Assembly: GCA_022775385.1 (NCBI GenBank) | Contig: JALFIV010000033.1 | Location: 62,001-126,000, forward strand | Direction of reading: 5' to 3' | Source: Clostridiales bacterium | Lineage (GTDB): Bacteria > Bacillota > Clostridia > Oscillospirales > Butyricicoccaceae | Length of the DNA stretch: 64,000 nucleotides | Shown: one piece after another, positions 5,870 through 15,563 of the stretch | Layout: every line of letters starts with the position of its first letter | Position numbering within the stretch: the first letter of the stretch is position 1 | Program-made: the position numbers and the translations under genes | Notes under the pieces: model-generated | What the model saw: the letters and a program-made list of their open reading frames with translations, nothing else | What the model was told of the DNA's origin: nothing | The model's database searches: none

Positions 5870-7515
5870 ATGCGATCCTGACGTACTATCAGGGCATTGT
5901 GGACGGCTCGATTGTTGTCGGGCGCTGGGTTCGGATTTTCTACGAATACGTCGTCACCGGACTGGAACAGCGTCGGTTTGCGTTCGATCAGAAAAAAGCT
6001 TACCGGGCGATTCGATTCATCGAAAACTTCTGCCATCACTGCGAGGGGCGGGACGATCTGCTCAAGCTGGAGCTGTGGCAGAAAGCCTTCGTTTCCGTGG
6101 TGTTCGGCGTCATGGACAAAAACGGCCTGCGGCAGTTCCGCGAGGTGGTTCTGGTCGTAGGACGGAAAAACGGAAAGACGCTGTTCGCCGCCGCGATTGT
6201 CGCATACTGCGTCTTTCTGGACGGCGAATACGGCGCGAAAGCGTTTTGCGTCGCACCGAAGCTGGATCAGGCGGACATCGTGTATTCCGCGTTCTGGCAG
6301 TCTGTGGAGCAGGAGCCGGAACTGAAAGCGCTGATCAAGCGGCGCAAGATGGATTTGTACATCGAGTCGACGAATTCCAGCGTCAAAAAGATCGCGTTCA
6401 ACGCCAAAAAATCCGATGGTTTTAACCCGCACATTACGGTTTGTGATGAGTTTGCGAGTTGGGTCGGAGATGCCGGACTCAAGCAGTACGAGGTAATGAA
6501 GTCCGCACTGGGCGCGCGAAAACAGCCGATTATCCTGTCGATTTCGACCGCCGGATACGTCAACGAGGGAATTTATGACGAGCTGCTCAAGCGCTGCACC
6601 CGCTTCCTGCTGGGAGACAGCAAGGAGAGCCGTCTGGCGCCGTTTCTGTACATGATCGACGACATCCGGCTGTGGAACGACATCAACGAGCTTCGGAAAG
6701 CGAACCCGAATCTGGGTGTGTCCGTCTCCGTCGATTATCTGCTGGAAGAGATCGCGGTTGCGGAGGGAAGCCTGTCCAAAAAGGCGGAGTTTCTGACCAA
6801 GTACTGCAACATCAAGCAGAACAGCGTGCAGGCGTGGCTGCCGACACAGGCGGCGGACGCGGTGAGCGGACGGGCGATCGACATGGAACAGCTGCGAGAC
6901 AGCTACTGCGTCGGCGGCATCGACCTGTCCCGGACAACCGACCTGACTGCCTGCGTGGCGGTCATAGAAAAGGGCGCGAAGCTGTATGTGCTGGCGAAGT
7001 TTTTTCTTCCGGCTGAGAAGCTGGAGGAGGCGACGGCGCGCGATGGTCTGCCGTATGCGATCTACGTCCAGCGCGGACTGCTGCAGTTGTCAGGAGAAAA
7101 CTTTGTAGATTATCACGACTGTTTCCGATGGTTCCAGGAGCTGGTGGAGCAGTATCAGATACTGCCGCTGAAAGTTGGATATGACCGATACTCCTCACAG
7201 TATCTGGTGCAGGACATGGAGCAGTACGGTTTCCAGATGGATGATGTGTTCCAAGGCTACAACCTGACGCCGGTCATCCGCGAGACAGAGGGACTGATGA
7301 AGGACGCTGTGTTTGATATCGGAGACAACGACCTGCTCAAGGTTCACCTGCTCAATGTCGCACTGAAAACCGATCTGGAGAGCGGACGGAGCAAGCCCGT
7401 GAAGCTGAGCACAAACGACCATATCGACGGCGCTGTCGCCCTGCTGGACGCGATGACGGTCCGGCAGAAGTACTACGGAGAGATCGGCGAACAGCTGAAA
7501 AATGAGGACGATTAA
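5866..7515 (+). CDS. terL: Phage terminase large subunit
   Basis: A 549-residue packaging motor. The N-terminal ATPase has Walker A GRKNGKT at 99-105 and Walker B ending in Asp194-Glu195 (HITVCDEFASW). The C-terminal nuclease begins with GGIDLSRTTDLT and includes VGYDRYSSQYLV and NDHIDGAVALLDA, where acidic residues hold metal. It docks on the portal, cuts concatemers and pumps DNA into proheads. Full length for the family. It starts in an ATGA overlap with the small subunit and ends immediately before the portal gene. Confidence 0.95.
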   Translation: MNAILTYYQGIVDGSIVVGRWVRIFYEYVVTGLEQRRFAFDQKKAYRAIRFIENFCHHCEGRDDLLKLELWQKAFVSVVFGVMDKNGLRQFREVVLVVGRKNGKTLFAAAIVAYCVFLDGEYGAKAFCVAPKLDQADIVYSAFWQSVEQEPELKALIKRRKMDLYIESTNSSVKKIAFNAKKSDGFNPHITVCDEFASWVGDAGLKQYEVMKSALGARKQPIILSISTAGYVNEGIYDELLKRCTRFLLGDSKESRLAPFLYMIDDIRLWNDINELRKANPNLGVSVSVDYLLEEIAVAEGSLSKKAEFLTKYCNIKQNSVQAWLPTQAADAVSGRAIDMEQLRDSYCVGGIDLSRTTDLTACVAVIEKGAKLYVLAKFFLPAEKLEEATARDGLPYAIYVQRGLLQLSGENFVDYHDCFRWFQELVEQYQILPLKVGYDRYSSQYLVQDMEQYGFQMDDVFQGYNLTPVIRETEGLMKDAVFDIGDNDLLKVHLLNVALKTDLESGRSKPVKLSTNDHIDGAVALLDAMTVRQKYYGEIGEQLKNEDD

Positions 7516-8700
7516 ATGAGTTTATTCGACAACATATTTGGCGGCAAGGCGGCCGCCAGGGCAGACAAGATGTGGAATACGTTCTGGAAAACCTTCAGCG
7601 CATATTCTCCGGTGTTTACCAACTGGGGCGGTCAGCTGTACGAATCCGAACTGGTGCGCGCTGCGATCCACGCCAGAGCATCCCATATCAGCAAGCTGAA
7701 GGTGGAGGTATCGGGATCGGCACAGCCCAAGCTGCAGACCCGTTTGCGCAGCGGACCCAACGAGTTTCAGACGTGGGGACAGTTTTTGTACCGCACAAGT
7801 ACGATTCTGGATGTACAGAACACGGCGTTCATCGTGCCGGTGCAGGATGCGTTCGGCGGGACAACCGGTATCTATACCGTGCTTCCGTCGCGCTGTGAAC
7901 TATTGGATTATCACGGCGAGCCGTGGCTCCGATACCGGTTTTCGGACGGCTCCGCGGCGGCGATCGAGCTTGCATCCTGCGGCGTGATGACCCGGATGCA
8001 GTATAGCGACGACCTGTTCGGCGAGAGTAACCGCGCGCTGAATCCGACGATGGAGCTGATTCATGTGCAGAATCAGGGCATTGAACAGGGTGTGAAGAAT
8101 GCGGCATCCTTCCGGTTCATGGCGAAGATGACGAATTTTGCAAAGGAAAAGGACATTGCCAAGGAGCGGAAGCGGTTTGACCGAGAGAACCTGCAGGCGG
8201 ATTCCAGCGGCGGCTTACTGCTGTTTCCGAATATCTATTCGGACATCAAACAGATCGACAGCAAGCCGTTTGTGGTCGACGCGGATCAGATGAATGTGAT
8301 CCATACCAACGTATACAACAACTTCGGCGTGACCGACGATATCCTGCAGAACAAAGCCTATGGCGATGCCTGGTCGGCGTTCTACGAGGGAGCGGTGGAA
8401 CAGTTTGCGATCCAGTTTTCCGACGTCGTGACCGCCATGCTGTTTACCGGCACGGAGCGGGCGCACGGCACCTGCCTGATGGCGACCGCGAACCGATTGC
8501 AGTATATGTCCAACGCCGAAAAGCTGAATGTATCACAGGGCATGATGGACCGCGGCATCATGAACCGAGACGAGATCCGCGAGATGTGGAATTTGAAACC
8601 GCTGCCGAACGGAGAGGGTCAGAAGTACTTTATCCGCGGTGAATACTACGAATCCGGAAGCAAGATCGACAGCGGAACCGGACAGAACGAAGGAGCGTGA
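7516..8700 (+). CDS. Phage portal protein (HK97 type)
   Basis: A 394-residue protein of the HK97 portal family. Typical features are the N-terminal region with NWGGQLYESELVRAAIHARA, the central DLFGESNRALNP segment, and FRFMAKMTNFAKEKDIAKERKRF, corresponding to the stem and crown helices. Twelve copies form the ring at one capsid vertex through which DNA passes. ATG 7516 follows the terminase stop with no gap. Full length for the family. Confidence 0.92.
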   Translation: MSLFDNIFGGKAAARADKMWNTFWKTFSAYSPVFTNWGGQLYESELVRAAIHARASHISKLKVEVSGSAQPKLQTRLRSGPNEFQTWGQFLYRTSTILDVQNTAFIVPVQDAFGGTTGIYTVLPSRCELLDYHGEPWLRYRFSDGSAAAIELASCGVMTRMQYSDDLFGESNRALNPTMELIHVQNQGIEQGVKNAASFRFMAKMTNFAKEKDIAKERKRFDRENLQADSSGGLLLFPNIYSDIKQIDSKPFVVDADQMNVIHTNVYNNFGVTDDILQNKAYGDAWSAFYEGAVEQFAIQFSDVVTAMLFTGTERAHGTCLMATANRLQYMSNAEKLNVSQGMMDRGIMNRDEIREMWNLKPLPNGEGQKYFIRGEYYESGSKIDSGTGQNEGA

Positions 8701-9314
8701 CTGCATTGCCGGTAAAACCCGAGCGGGAATACCGCATGTCGGCGCCGATGGTGCCGGCGGATGATACGAGCTATATCGTGGAGGGATACGCCGCGACGTT
8801 TGACGATCCCTATGTGCTGTACGAATGCGACGGCATTCAGTACAGGGAACAGATTGACCGGAACGCACTTGCGGATGCGGATCTGTCCGACGTGATTTTA
8901 CAGTACGACCACGAGGGGCGGGTATATGCCAGACAGTCCAACGGCACGCTGGAGCTTTCCATCGACCGGCACGGGCTGTTTGTCAGGGCGGATCTGTCCA
9001 AAACCGAGGGCGCGCGCAGACTGTATGAGGATATCAAGACCGGTATGGTACATCAGATGTCGTGGGCATTTGTGGTATCCGCCGATGAATACGATCGGGA
9101 TACCCACACGCGAACCATCACAAAGGTGAAAAAAGTGTACGACGTGTCCGCCGTGAGCATTCCGGCGAACCCGAATACAACCATTTCCGCCCGTTCCTGG
9201 GTCGACGGAGTGATCGAACAGGAAAAGCAGGAGCTGCTTGCCGCAGAGGCCAGACGGAAGAAAATCAAAACAATCAGACTGAAACTGGAGATGATGAACA
9301 ATGACGGAAACTGA
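8697..9314 (+). CDS. Prohead protease (HK97 type)
   Basis: A 205-residue serine protease of the HK97 prohead family. It contains the strand GYAATFDDPY, the histidine segment VILQYDHEGRVYARQSN, and the later MVHQMSWAF with a serine at the expected catalytic place, then a lysine-rich C-terminal helix that may act in scaffolding. It cuts the capsid N-terminal delta domain and itself during maturation. GTG 8697 overlaps the portal stop (GTGA); TTG 8706 is an alternative start with better spacing to AAGGAG. It overlaps the capsid gene by 14 bases. Confidence 0.9.
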   Translation: MTALPVKPEREYRMSAPMVPADDTSYIVEGYAATFDDPYVLYECDGIQYREQIDRNALADADLSDVILQYDHEGRVYARQSNGTLELSIDRHGLFVRADLSKTEGARRLYEDIKTGMVHQMSWAFVVSADEYDRDTHTRTITKVKKVYDVSAVSIPANPNTTISARSWVDGVIEQEKQELLAAEARRKKIKTIRLKLEMMNNDGN

Positions 9315-10452
9315 GATCAGAACCGCGTCGATGGACGCAATCGAGGAACGCATGACCGCAATTCGCGCGGAGCTGGACAGCCCGGATGCGGATGTGGACG
9401 CGCTGGAAGCCGAGGTAAACCAGCTGACCGCACGCAGGAAGGAACTCAAGGAACAGGCGGAAAAGCGCAGCAAGCTGATCGCCGATCTGGCGTCCGGTGC
9501 GAAGGGCACCGTGGTACGCAAGCTGGGACATCTGGAGGCTGAGCGCACGTTTTCCGCAGACAGCGCGGAATACCGCACTGCGTATCTGAAGAGACTGCAG
9601 GGCAAGCCGCTGGATGCCGAAGAGCGCACCGCCGTGACCGCATCTGCGGTGATCCCGACCCAGACCATGAACCGCATTGCCGGAAAGCTGGAGCTGCATC
9701 CGCTGATTGCCGCCGTGGATGTGACCTATATCCCCGGAAACGTGAGCTATCCGGTTGAGGGAACGGCCAATGCCGCCAGCTGGGTTGCCATGGGAACAGC
9801 CGCCACGGACAGCGCGGATACACTGACCGCTGTCACGCTCGGCGCCTATAAGCTGATCAAAACCGTTGAGATCACGGCGGACGTCAAGGCCATGAGCATC
9901 GATGCATTCGAGAGCTGGCTGGTTGACCGTCTGTCCAACAAGCTGATGGTCGCTGTGGATGCGTCCATCCTGAACGGAACGGGAGTAAACCAGGCAACCG
10001 GCATTCTGAAGTCCGGAGAGATTTCCAACACCGGCACCTTCACCAAGGCCGCGATGACGTACAAGGATCTGGCGAATATCATTGCCAAACTGCCGACCCA
10101 GTATCTGCCCGGCGCATCGTTCGTCATGCCGCGCGCTCTGTTCTACGGCGAGGTGATCGGCATGGAGGACAGCTCCAAAAAGCCGGTTGTGGTGGCGGAT
10201 GCTCAGAGTCCGGCAAAGTTCAATATTCTGGGCTATCCGGTGATTGTCGACGACAACTGCGCCGCCGACACTGTGATCTTCGGTGATCTGCGCGAGGGAT
10301 ACAAGTTCAACTTTGCGGCTGAACCGGTGGTGTCCAGCGACGAGAGCGTGGCGTTCCGCACCGGCAGCACCGTGTATCGTGTCATGGCGCTGGCAGACGG
10401 CAAGCCTGTGGACAAGAATGCGCTCTGTGTCTTCACCAGAGCGTCCGCGTAA
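9301..10452 (+). CDS. Major capsid protein (HK97 fold)
   Basis: A 383-residue HK97-type capsid protein. Residues 1 to about 100 form a charged coiled-coil delta domain (EERMTAIRAELDSPDADVDA) expected to be removed by the protease encoded just upstream. The mature part begins near AVTASAVIPTQTMNRI and shows the usual VSYPVEGTANAASWVAMG and MVAVDASILNGTG segments. Hundreds of copies make the icosahedral shell. Confidence 0.93.
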   Translation: MTETEIRTASMDAIEERMTAIRAELDSPDADVDALEAEVNQLTARRKELKEQAEKRSKLIADLASGAKGTVVRKLGHLEAERTFSADSAEYRTAYLKRLQGKPLDAEERTAVTASAVIPTQTMNRIAGKLELHPLIAAVDVTYIPGNVSYPVEGTANAASWVAMGTAATDSADTLTAVTLGAYKLIKTVEITADVKAMSIDAFESWLVDRLSNKLMVAVDASILNGTGVNQATGILKSGEISNTGTFTKAAMTYKDLANIIAKLPTQYLPGASFVMPRALFYGEVIGMEDSSKKPVVVADAQSPAKFNILGYPVIVDDNCAADTVIFGDLREGYKFNFAAEPVVSSDESVAFRTGSTVYRVMALADGKPVDKNALCVFTRASA

Positions 10453-10464
10453 CGGAGGTAACGT

Positions 10465-10746
10465 ATGCTGACCAAGGTACGGCTGGCGCTGCGGATCACG
10501 ACCACGGCGTTTGACAGTGAGATCAACGATCTGATTGACGCGGCGCTGGCTGACCTTGCGCTGGCGGGCGTCACACAGACGGATACCGAAAATCCGCTCA
10601 TCATCCGTGCGGTGTGTACCTACTGCCGTCTGCACTTCGGCGATCCGGACGATCCGGAGCGGCTGAAAGCATCCTACGATGAACAGAAGGCGCAGATGCA
10701 GACCGCCACCGGATTTACCGACTGGGGAGACGAGATGGATGGATAA
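10465..10746 (+). CDS. Head-tail connector protein (DNA packaging, gp6-like)
   Basis: A 93-residue helical protein (LRITTTAFDSEINDLIDAALADL ... AVCTYCRLHFGDPDDPERL) matching the gp6/gp15-like connector family that forms a ring below the portal. It lies in the expected place after the capsid gene. AACGGAGGT upstream supports ATG 10465. It overlaps the next gene by eight bases. Confidence 0.85.
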   Translation: MLTKVRLALRITTTAFDSEINDLIDAALADLALAGVTQTDTENPLIIRAVCTYCRLHFGDPDDPERLKASYDEQKAQMQTATGFTDWGDEMDG

Positions 10747-11041
10747 ATCGAATGTACTGACGCTGATATCCATCACATATGAAACAGATTCCATCGGGCA
10801 GAAAATCCCGGTGGAATCTGCTGTTGATGTGTTTTGCAGTGTGTCCGGCGTATCTGCCGCGGAATGGTTCAAGGCGGGAGAAGCCGGTCTGCGTCCGGCG
10901 TACCGGGTCACGCTGTTTGCGCCGGACTATGACGGTCAGACAGTCGTGATGCTGGACGGCGTGCGCTACGCGGTGTACCGCACCTATCTGGCGAAAAACG
11001 AGCAGATCGAACTCTATTTGGAAAAGCAGGTGGGCGTATGA
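10739..11041 (+). CDS. Head closure protein
   Basis: A 100-residue, beta-rich protein beginning MDKSNVLTLISITYETDSIGQ. The pattern 'VFCSVSGVSAAEWFKAGEAGLRP' then 'VVMLDGVRYAVYRTY' is typical of the SPP1 gp16-like head closure family, which stoppers the filled head and joins the tail. ATG 10739 overlaps the connector gene end. Family assignment rests on length, position and these motifs. Confidence 0.82.
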   Translation: MDKSNVLTLISITYETDSIGQKIPVESAVDVFCSVSGVSAAEWFKAGEAGLRPAYRVTLFAPDYDGQTVVMLDGVRYAVYRTYLAKNEQIELYLEKQVGV

Positions 11042-11424
11042 GCAAAACGGTATCGATTGACGATCTGGCATCGGTGATCGCGGAAGAACTGGAGGATTAC
11101 CGCCAGAAGGTCACAGACGGAATGAAAAAGCAGATCCGGAAGGTAGCAGCAGAAACCGCGGCAGAGCTGAAACAGACCAGCCCGAAACGAACCGGAGCAT
11201 ATGCCGCCGGATGGGGCGTATCCAAGGGGTACGAGTCCGGCTCGGATTTGCGCCTGATGGTTCGCAATGCACGGTACTACATGCTGACCCACCTGCTGGA
11301 AAACGGACACGCAAAGGTATCCGGCGGACGGGTGGCGGGTACACCGCACATCTATCCGGCGGAGCAGAACGCGATCAAAAAGCTGAACAGTGCGATCAAG
11401 GTGGTGATCCGGCGTGGAACTTGA
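11038..11424 (+). CDS. HK97 gp10-like tail completion protein
   Basis: A 128-residue protein: an N-terminal helix (IDDLASVIAEELEDYRQKV), then KQTSPKRTGAYAAGW and a strand pair around LMVRNARYYMLTHLLENGHA, ending near RVAGTPHIYPAEQNAI. These are the landmarks of the HK97 gp10 family, a head-tail adaptor. It begins in an ATGA overlap with the head closure gene and overlaps the next gene by eleven bases. Confidence 0.88.
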   Translation: MSKTVSIDDLASVIAEELEDYRQKVTDGMKKQIRKVAAETAAELKQTSPKRTGAYAAGWGVSKGYESGSDLRLMVRNARYYMLTHLLENGHAKVSGGRVAGTPHIYPAEQNAIKKLNSAIKVVIRRGT

Positions 11425-11725
11425 CGAATTCAAGGCGGTGCTGGAATCATCCGGACTGCCGGTGACGTACAACGCATGGCCGGAGAGAGAGGCGCCGCCG
11501 CTGCCGTATGTCTGCTGGCTGGAGAGCGGAAGCAGTAATTTCGCGGCGGACGGCGTTGTGTATCATCCGGTCAAGCGGCTGCGTGCGGAGCTGTATGAGG
11601 CGTACCGGGACGCCGCCGCAGAGCAGGCGCTGGAGTCGGCGCTTGACTCGTTTTTCTATCAGAAAACACCGAACTATATCGACGAGGAAAAATGTTATCA
11701 GATTATCTATGAACTGGAGGTATAA
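11414..11725 (+). CDS. Tail terminator-like protein
   Basis: A 103-residue protein starting at GTG 11414 (MELDEFKAVLESSGLPVTYN). The tyrosine-rich middle and the pattern 'YHPVKRLRAELYEAYRD' with a C-terminal 'YIDEEKCYQIIYELEV' strand fit the small tail terminator / gp11-like proteins found between gp10 and the major tail protein. Such proteins cap the tail tube at the neck. Assignment relies partly on gene order. Confidence 0.7.
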   Translation: MELDEFKAVLESSGLPVTYNAWPEREAPPLPYVCWLESGSSNFAADGVVYHPVKRLRAELYEAYRDAAAEQALESALDSFFYQKTPNYIDEEKCYQIIYELEV

Positions 11726-11728
11726 CCA

Positions 11729-12346
11729 ATGGCAGCCGAAAACAAGGTGCAGTTCAACCTGAAAAATGTACACTATGCGATTCTGACCCTGAGCGGCGAC
11801 ACGCCGACCTATGGCACGCCGGTGCATGTGCCCGGTGCGGTCTCGCTGGCGATGGAGCAGTCGGGCAATACGACCAGCTTCTATGCCGACGGCATCCGCT
11901 ACTACACTGCGCAGTCCAACACCGGCTACAATGGCGATCTGGAGATGGCACGGTTCCCGGATCAGATGATGCAGGATATCTGGCGGCACGTGCTGGCGGA
12001 GACCGATCTGGTCGCGGTGGAAAACTGCGAGATCAATCCGGCGGATTTTGCTCTGCTGTTCCAGATCGACGGAGACAAGCAGTCGCGCAGTATTGTCATG
12101 TACAACTGCAGCGGAACGCGCCCGGCGGTGGGCGGTGAGACCACGGGCGAGAACAAGGAGCCGAAGACCCAGAGCAGCACGATCACGGCATCCGCTCTGC
12201 CGAACGGAAACGTCATGGCGTACACCACGGCGAACACGCCGGACACGATCAAGAATAGCTGGTTCACTAAGGTCTATCTGCCGGATGAGACGACGCAGGC
12301 AAAGATCAAGGCGAAGATCGACGGCACAGAGACCCAGGCATCTTGA
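11729..12346 (+). CDS. Major tail protein
   Basis: A 205-residue protein beginning MAAENKVQFNLKNVHYAIL, with the beta-rich composition and the SLAMEQSGNTTSFYADGIRYY segment found in major tail proteins of Gram-positive siphophages. It forms stacked hexamers of the tail tube. The position between the tail terminator and the chaperone agrees. GAGGTATAACC lies just before ATG 11729. Confidence 0.88.
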   Translation: MAAENKVQFNLKNVHYAILTLSGDTPTYGTPVHVPGAVSLAMEQSGNTTSFYADGIRYYTAQSNTGYNGDLEMARFPDQMMQDIWRHVLAETDLVAVENCEINPADFALLFQIDGDKQSRSIVMYNCSGTRPAVGGETTGENKEPKTQSSTITASALPNGNVMAYTTANTPDTIKNSWFTKVYLPDETTQAKIKAKIDGTETQAS

Positions 12347-12360
12347 TCGGGGAGGGGTGA

Positions 12361-12944
12361 ATGAATATGGAGCGAACCATCAACATTGATGGAACAGAAG
12401 TAAAACTGCGGGCGTCGGCACTCATCCCGCGACTATATCGGTTCAAGTTTGGACGGGATATGATCCGCGATATGCGCCAGCTTCAGAAGTCCTATCAGAA
12501 GGTGATGGAACTGCCGGAGGATGCGACGGAGGAACAGACGCAGGACGCACAGCTGTCGGTATTGGATCTGACAATCTTCGAAAATGTGGCGTATATCATG
12601 GCGAAACACGCGGATACGACGGTTCCGGACGCGCCGGATGAATGGCTGGACAGCATCCCCGGGGTGTTCTCGATTTACGAGATACTCCCTGTGATTATGG
12701 AGCTGTGGGGAATGAATCAGCAGACGACCAGTATTCCTAAAAAAAAATAAAATCCACGACCCGTGAGCCGACCGGCGCGGCGTTTATGCTGCGCTGCGCC
12801 GAGTTCGGTCTGTCGGACGAACAGCTGTCTGGGATGACCATGGGGATGGTGTACGATCTGCTGACAGAAAAGGCAAACGATTATGAGAAATACAACTACA
12901 AAGCGACACAGGAAGATATCGACAGCTTCTTTGGAGGTGGTTAA
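12361..12944 (+). CDS. Tail assembly chaperones G and GT (-1 programmed frameshift)
   Basis: The first frame (12361-12750, 129 residues) is a tail assembly chaperone of the G type, starting MNMERTINIDGTEVKLRASA. It ends in Pro-Lys-Lys-Lys-stop encoded by CCT followed by nine A. A slip of -1 on the A run continues into the frame that reads IKSTTREPTGAAFML and ends at TAA 12942-12944, adding about 65 residues (the T part). As in lambda G/GT, a minority fusion product would bind the tape measure while the short form coats it. The second part has no good start of its own. Confidence 0.87.
12738..12750 (+). promoter_or_regulatory. A9 slippery site for -1 frameshifting
   Basis: Nine consecutive A (12739-12747) are read in frame as three AAA codons directly before a TAA stop. 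Slippage of two AAA-paired tRNAs by one base gives ATA AAA TCC and opens the downstream frame. The stop immediately after the run would add a pause. Confidence 0.8.
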
Positions 12945-15563
12945 GTGGCTGACCGGGTAAAGGGAATTACCGTACAGATCGGCGGCGACACCACCGGTCT
13001 GAGCAAGGCACTCAAGGGTGTCAACAGTGACATCAAGAGCACACAGACAACCCTGCGCGATGTCAACCGGCTGCTCAAGCTGGATCCGACCAACACCGAA
13101 CTGCTGGCGCAGAAGCAAAAGCTGCTGAAAACCGAGATTTCGGACACGAAAACCAAACTGGACAGCCTGAAACAGGCGAACGACCAGGTCAAGGACAGCG
13201 TCAGGAATTACGACGATTGGAAAGAGAAATACGATCCGATTCAGGCGGAGATTGACGAGACAAAGACCAAGCTGACCGATTTGAAATCCAAACAGGAGGA
13301 AATGAAAAACGCCGGTGAGATCGACACGGCGGAATATGACAAGCTCCAGGCGGAGATTGACGAAACCGAAGCGGGATTAAAAAACCTGCAGGCGGAGGCG
13401 AAAGCGGTCAGCGATGAATTTGGAAATCCGATTTCACCGGAACAGTATGACGGTCTGCAGCGGGAGATCATCGCAACCGAACAGGAACTGAAAAAGCTGG
13501 AAGAAGAGGCGAAAAACGCAAACTCTACCATTGCAAAGATGGAAGATGCCGGTAAGACAATGGAAAACGTCGGCGGAAAGATTCAGGACGCAGGAAAGAA
13601 GATGACCGTGCTGTCCGGCGCCGTTGCCGGCGTGGGTGCGGCGGCGGTCAAGACGACTGCGGACTTTGATGCGCAGATGTCGACCGTGCAGGCAATCACA
13701 GGCGCTTCGGGCGAGGAGTTCGAAAAGCTGAAAGAAAAAGCACAGGAGATGGGATCGAAGACGGCGTTTTCGGCATCCGAAGCCGGTGAAGCCATGGAAT
13801 ATATGGCGATGGCAGGATGGAAAACCGAGGACATGCTGGATGGCATCGAAGGAATCATGAATCTGGCGGCTGCGGCCGGCGAAGATTTGGGAACCACTTC
13901 GGATATTGTCACGGATGCGATTACGGCATTCGGACTGCAGGCGAAAGATTCCGGACATTTTGCCGATGTGCTTGCGACGGCATCTTCGAATGCGAACACG
14001 AATGTCTCCATGCTGGGCGAATCGTTCAAATATGCGGCACCGGTGGCGGGAGCGCTGGGATACTCCGCGGAAGACACCGCGGTCGCGCTGGGATTGATGG
14101 CAAACTCAGGAATCAAGGCAAGTCAGGCGGGCACATCGCTGCGTTCCATTTTGAATGCGACGGCGGGAGAGGTGAAATTTACAGGAAAAGAACTGGGAGA
14201 GTGCACGGTAAAAACACAGAATGCAGACGGATCCATGCGCGATCTGAATTCGATTCTGGAGGACTGCAGAGTCTGTTTCCAGAGCATGACGGAAGCGGAA
14301 AAGGCGAGCAATGCAGAGGCTCTGGTCGGAAAAAACGCGATGAGCGGATTTCTGGCAATTATGAACGCCTCTTGGGATGATTTTGAGGGGCTTACCGCCG
14401 CGATTAATGATTGCGGCGGCGCAACCGAAGAGATGGCACAGGTGAAGCTGGACAATCTGAATGGTCAGATCACATTACTTAAATCCGCACTGGAAAGCCT
14501 GATGATATCCATCGGTGACATCCTTATGCCATTGATTTCCGGCATTGTGGAACATATTCAGGGTGTGGTCGATTGGTTGAACGGCCTTAATGACGGGCAG
14601 AAAGAAACCATTGTAACCATTGCGGGCGTGATCGCCGCGATTGGTCCGCTGCTGCTGATTTTTGGTACGCTGATCAGCACGATTGGAAAGGTTTGCACCA
14701 ATATCACAACAATCATTGGCTTTGTCGGGAAAATGCAGACCGCGTTTGGTGTTATTACCGAAACGGTTCTTCCCGCGCTGCAAACCGCATTCAGCACGGT
14801 GTTTGGATTTATTGCCGCCAATCCGATTGTCTTGCTCATCGCGGCGGTTGTCGGATTGGTTGCTCTGATCGGCACACAGGGAGATAAGATTCAGAGTCTG
14901 CTGAACAAAGTGAATACCTTTTTGCAGAAGGTGTTTGCAAAAAACTGGACCACGGTGTTTGGTAAGACGCTGGGTGAGCCGCTGAATGCGTTTTTTCGGA
15001 ATCTGTCTAACATCTGGGACAGTATTTACACGATTTTCACCGGTGTGATTGACTTTATCCGCGGTGTGTTCACCGGAGACTGGGAACGGGCGTGGCGCGG
15101 CGTCAAGGAGATCTTCAGCGGCATCTTCAAGGGATTTACGGCGATTGCAAAAGCACCGCTGAATGCAGTTATCGGGCTGATCAACACGGTCATTCACCGG
15201 TTCAACAGTGTGATCGACATGATCAACTCCGTCCGCATCACCAATCCGATCACCGGAACAACCTATGGATTCCATATCGGAAAGCTGAGAACGCTGGCGT
15301 ACATGGCAGCCGGCGGCATTCTGCCGGACGGCGGACAGGCGATTGTCGGCGAGGCCGGACCGGAGATGCTGACCGTGCAGGGCAATCAGGCGATGGTTCA
15401 GCCGCTGACCCAGTCCAATCAGACCAATCACAATACCAATCTGGGCGGCGTCAGTATCACAGTGTACGGCGCGCCCGGACAGGACGTCCGCGAGCTGGCG
15501 GACATCCTCATGGACGAAATGCAGCGGGCGACAGACAGAAAGGCGGCGGTATTCGGTGGGTAA
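12945..15563 (+). CDS. Tail tape measure protein
   Basis: An 872-residue protein. Residues 1-215 are a long coiled coil (SKALKGVNSDIKSTQTTLRD and many Lys/Glu heptads). About residues 235-500 match the phage minor tail domain (MSTVQAITGASGEEFEKLK; SEAGEAMEYMAMAGW). Hydrophobic segments near 535-650 probably insert into the host membrane, and the C-terminal part includes AAGGILPDGGQAIVGEAGPE. Its length sets tail length and it guides DNA ejection. GTG 12945 follows the frameshifted chaperone stop directly, with GGAGGTGG as ribosome site. Confidence 0.93.
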   Translation: MADRVKGITVQIGGDTTGLSKALKGVNSDIKSTQTTLRDVNRLLKLDPTNTELLAQKQKLLKTEISDTKTKLDSLKQANDQVKDSVRNYDDWKEKYDPIQAEIDETKTKLTDLKSKQEEMKNAGEIDTAEYDKLQAEIDETEAGLKNLQAEAKAVSDEFGNPISPEQYDGLQREIIATEQELKKLEEEAKNANSTIAKMEDAGKTMENVGGKIQDAGKKMTVLSGAVAGVGAAAVKTTADFDAQMSTVQAITGASGEEFEKLKEKAQEMGSKTAFSASEAGEAMEYMAMAGWKTEDMLDGIEGIMNLAAAAGEDLGTTSDIVTDAITAFGLQAKDSGHFADVLATASSNANTNVSMLGESFKYAAPVAGALGYSAEDTAVALGLMANSGIKASQAGTSLRSILNATAGEVKFTGKELGECTVKTQNADGSMRDLNSILEDCRVCFQSMTEAEKASNAEALVGKNAMSGFLAIMNASWDDFEGLTAAINDCGGATEEMAQVKLDNLNGQITLLKSALESLMISIGDILMPLISGIVEHIQGVVDWLNGLNDGQKETIVTIAGVIAAIGPLLLIFGTLISTIGKVCTNITTIIGFVGKMQTAFGVITETVLPALQTAFSTVFGFIAANPIVLLIAAVVGLVALIGTQGDKIQSLLNKVNTFLQKVFAKNWTTVFGKTLGEPLNAFFRNLSNIWDSIYTIFTGVIDFIRGVFTGDWERAWRGVKEIFSGIFKGFTAIAKAPLNAVIGLINTVIHRFNSVIDMINSVRITNPITGTTYGFHIGKLRTLAYMAAGGILPDGGQAIVGEAGPEMLTVQGNQAMVQPLTQSNQTNHNTNLGGVSITVYGAPGQDVRELADILMDEMQRATDRKAAVFGG

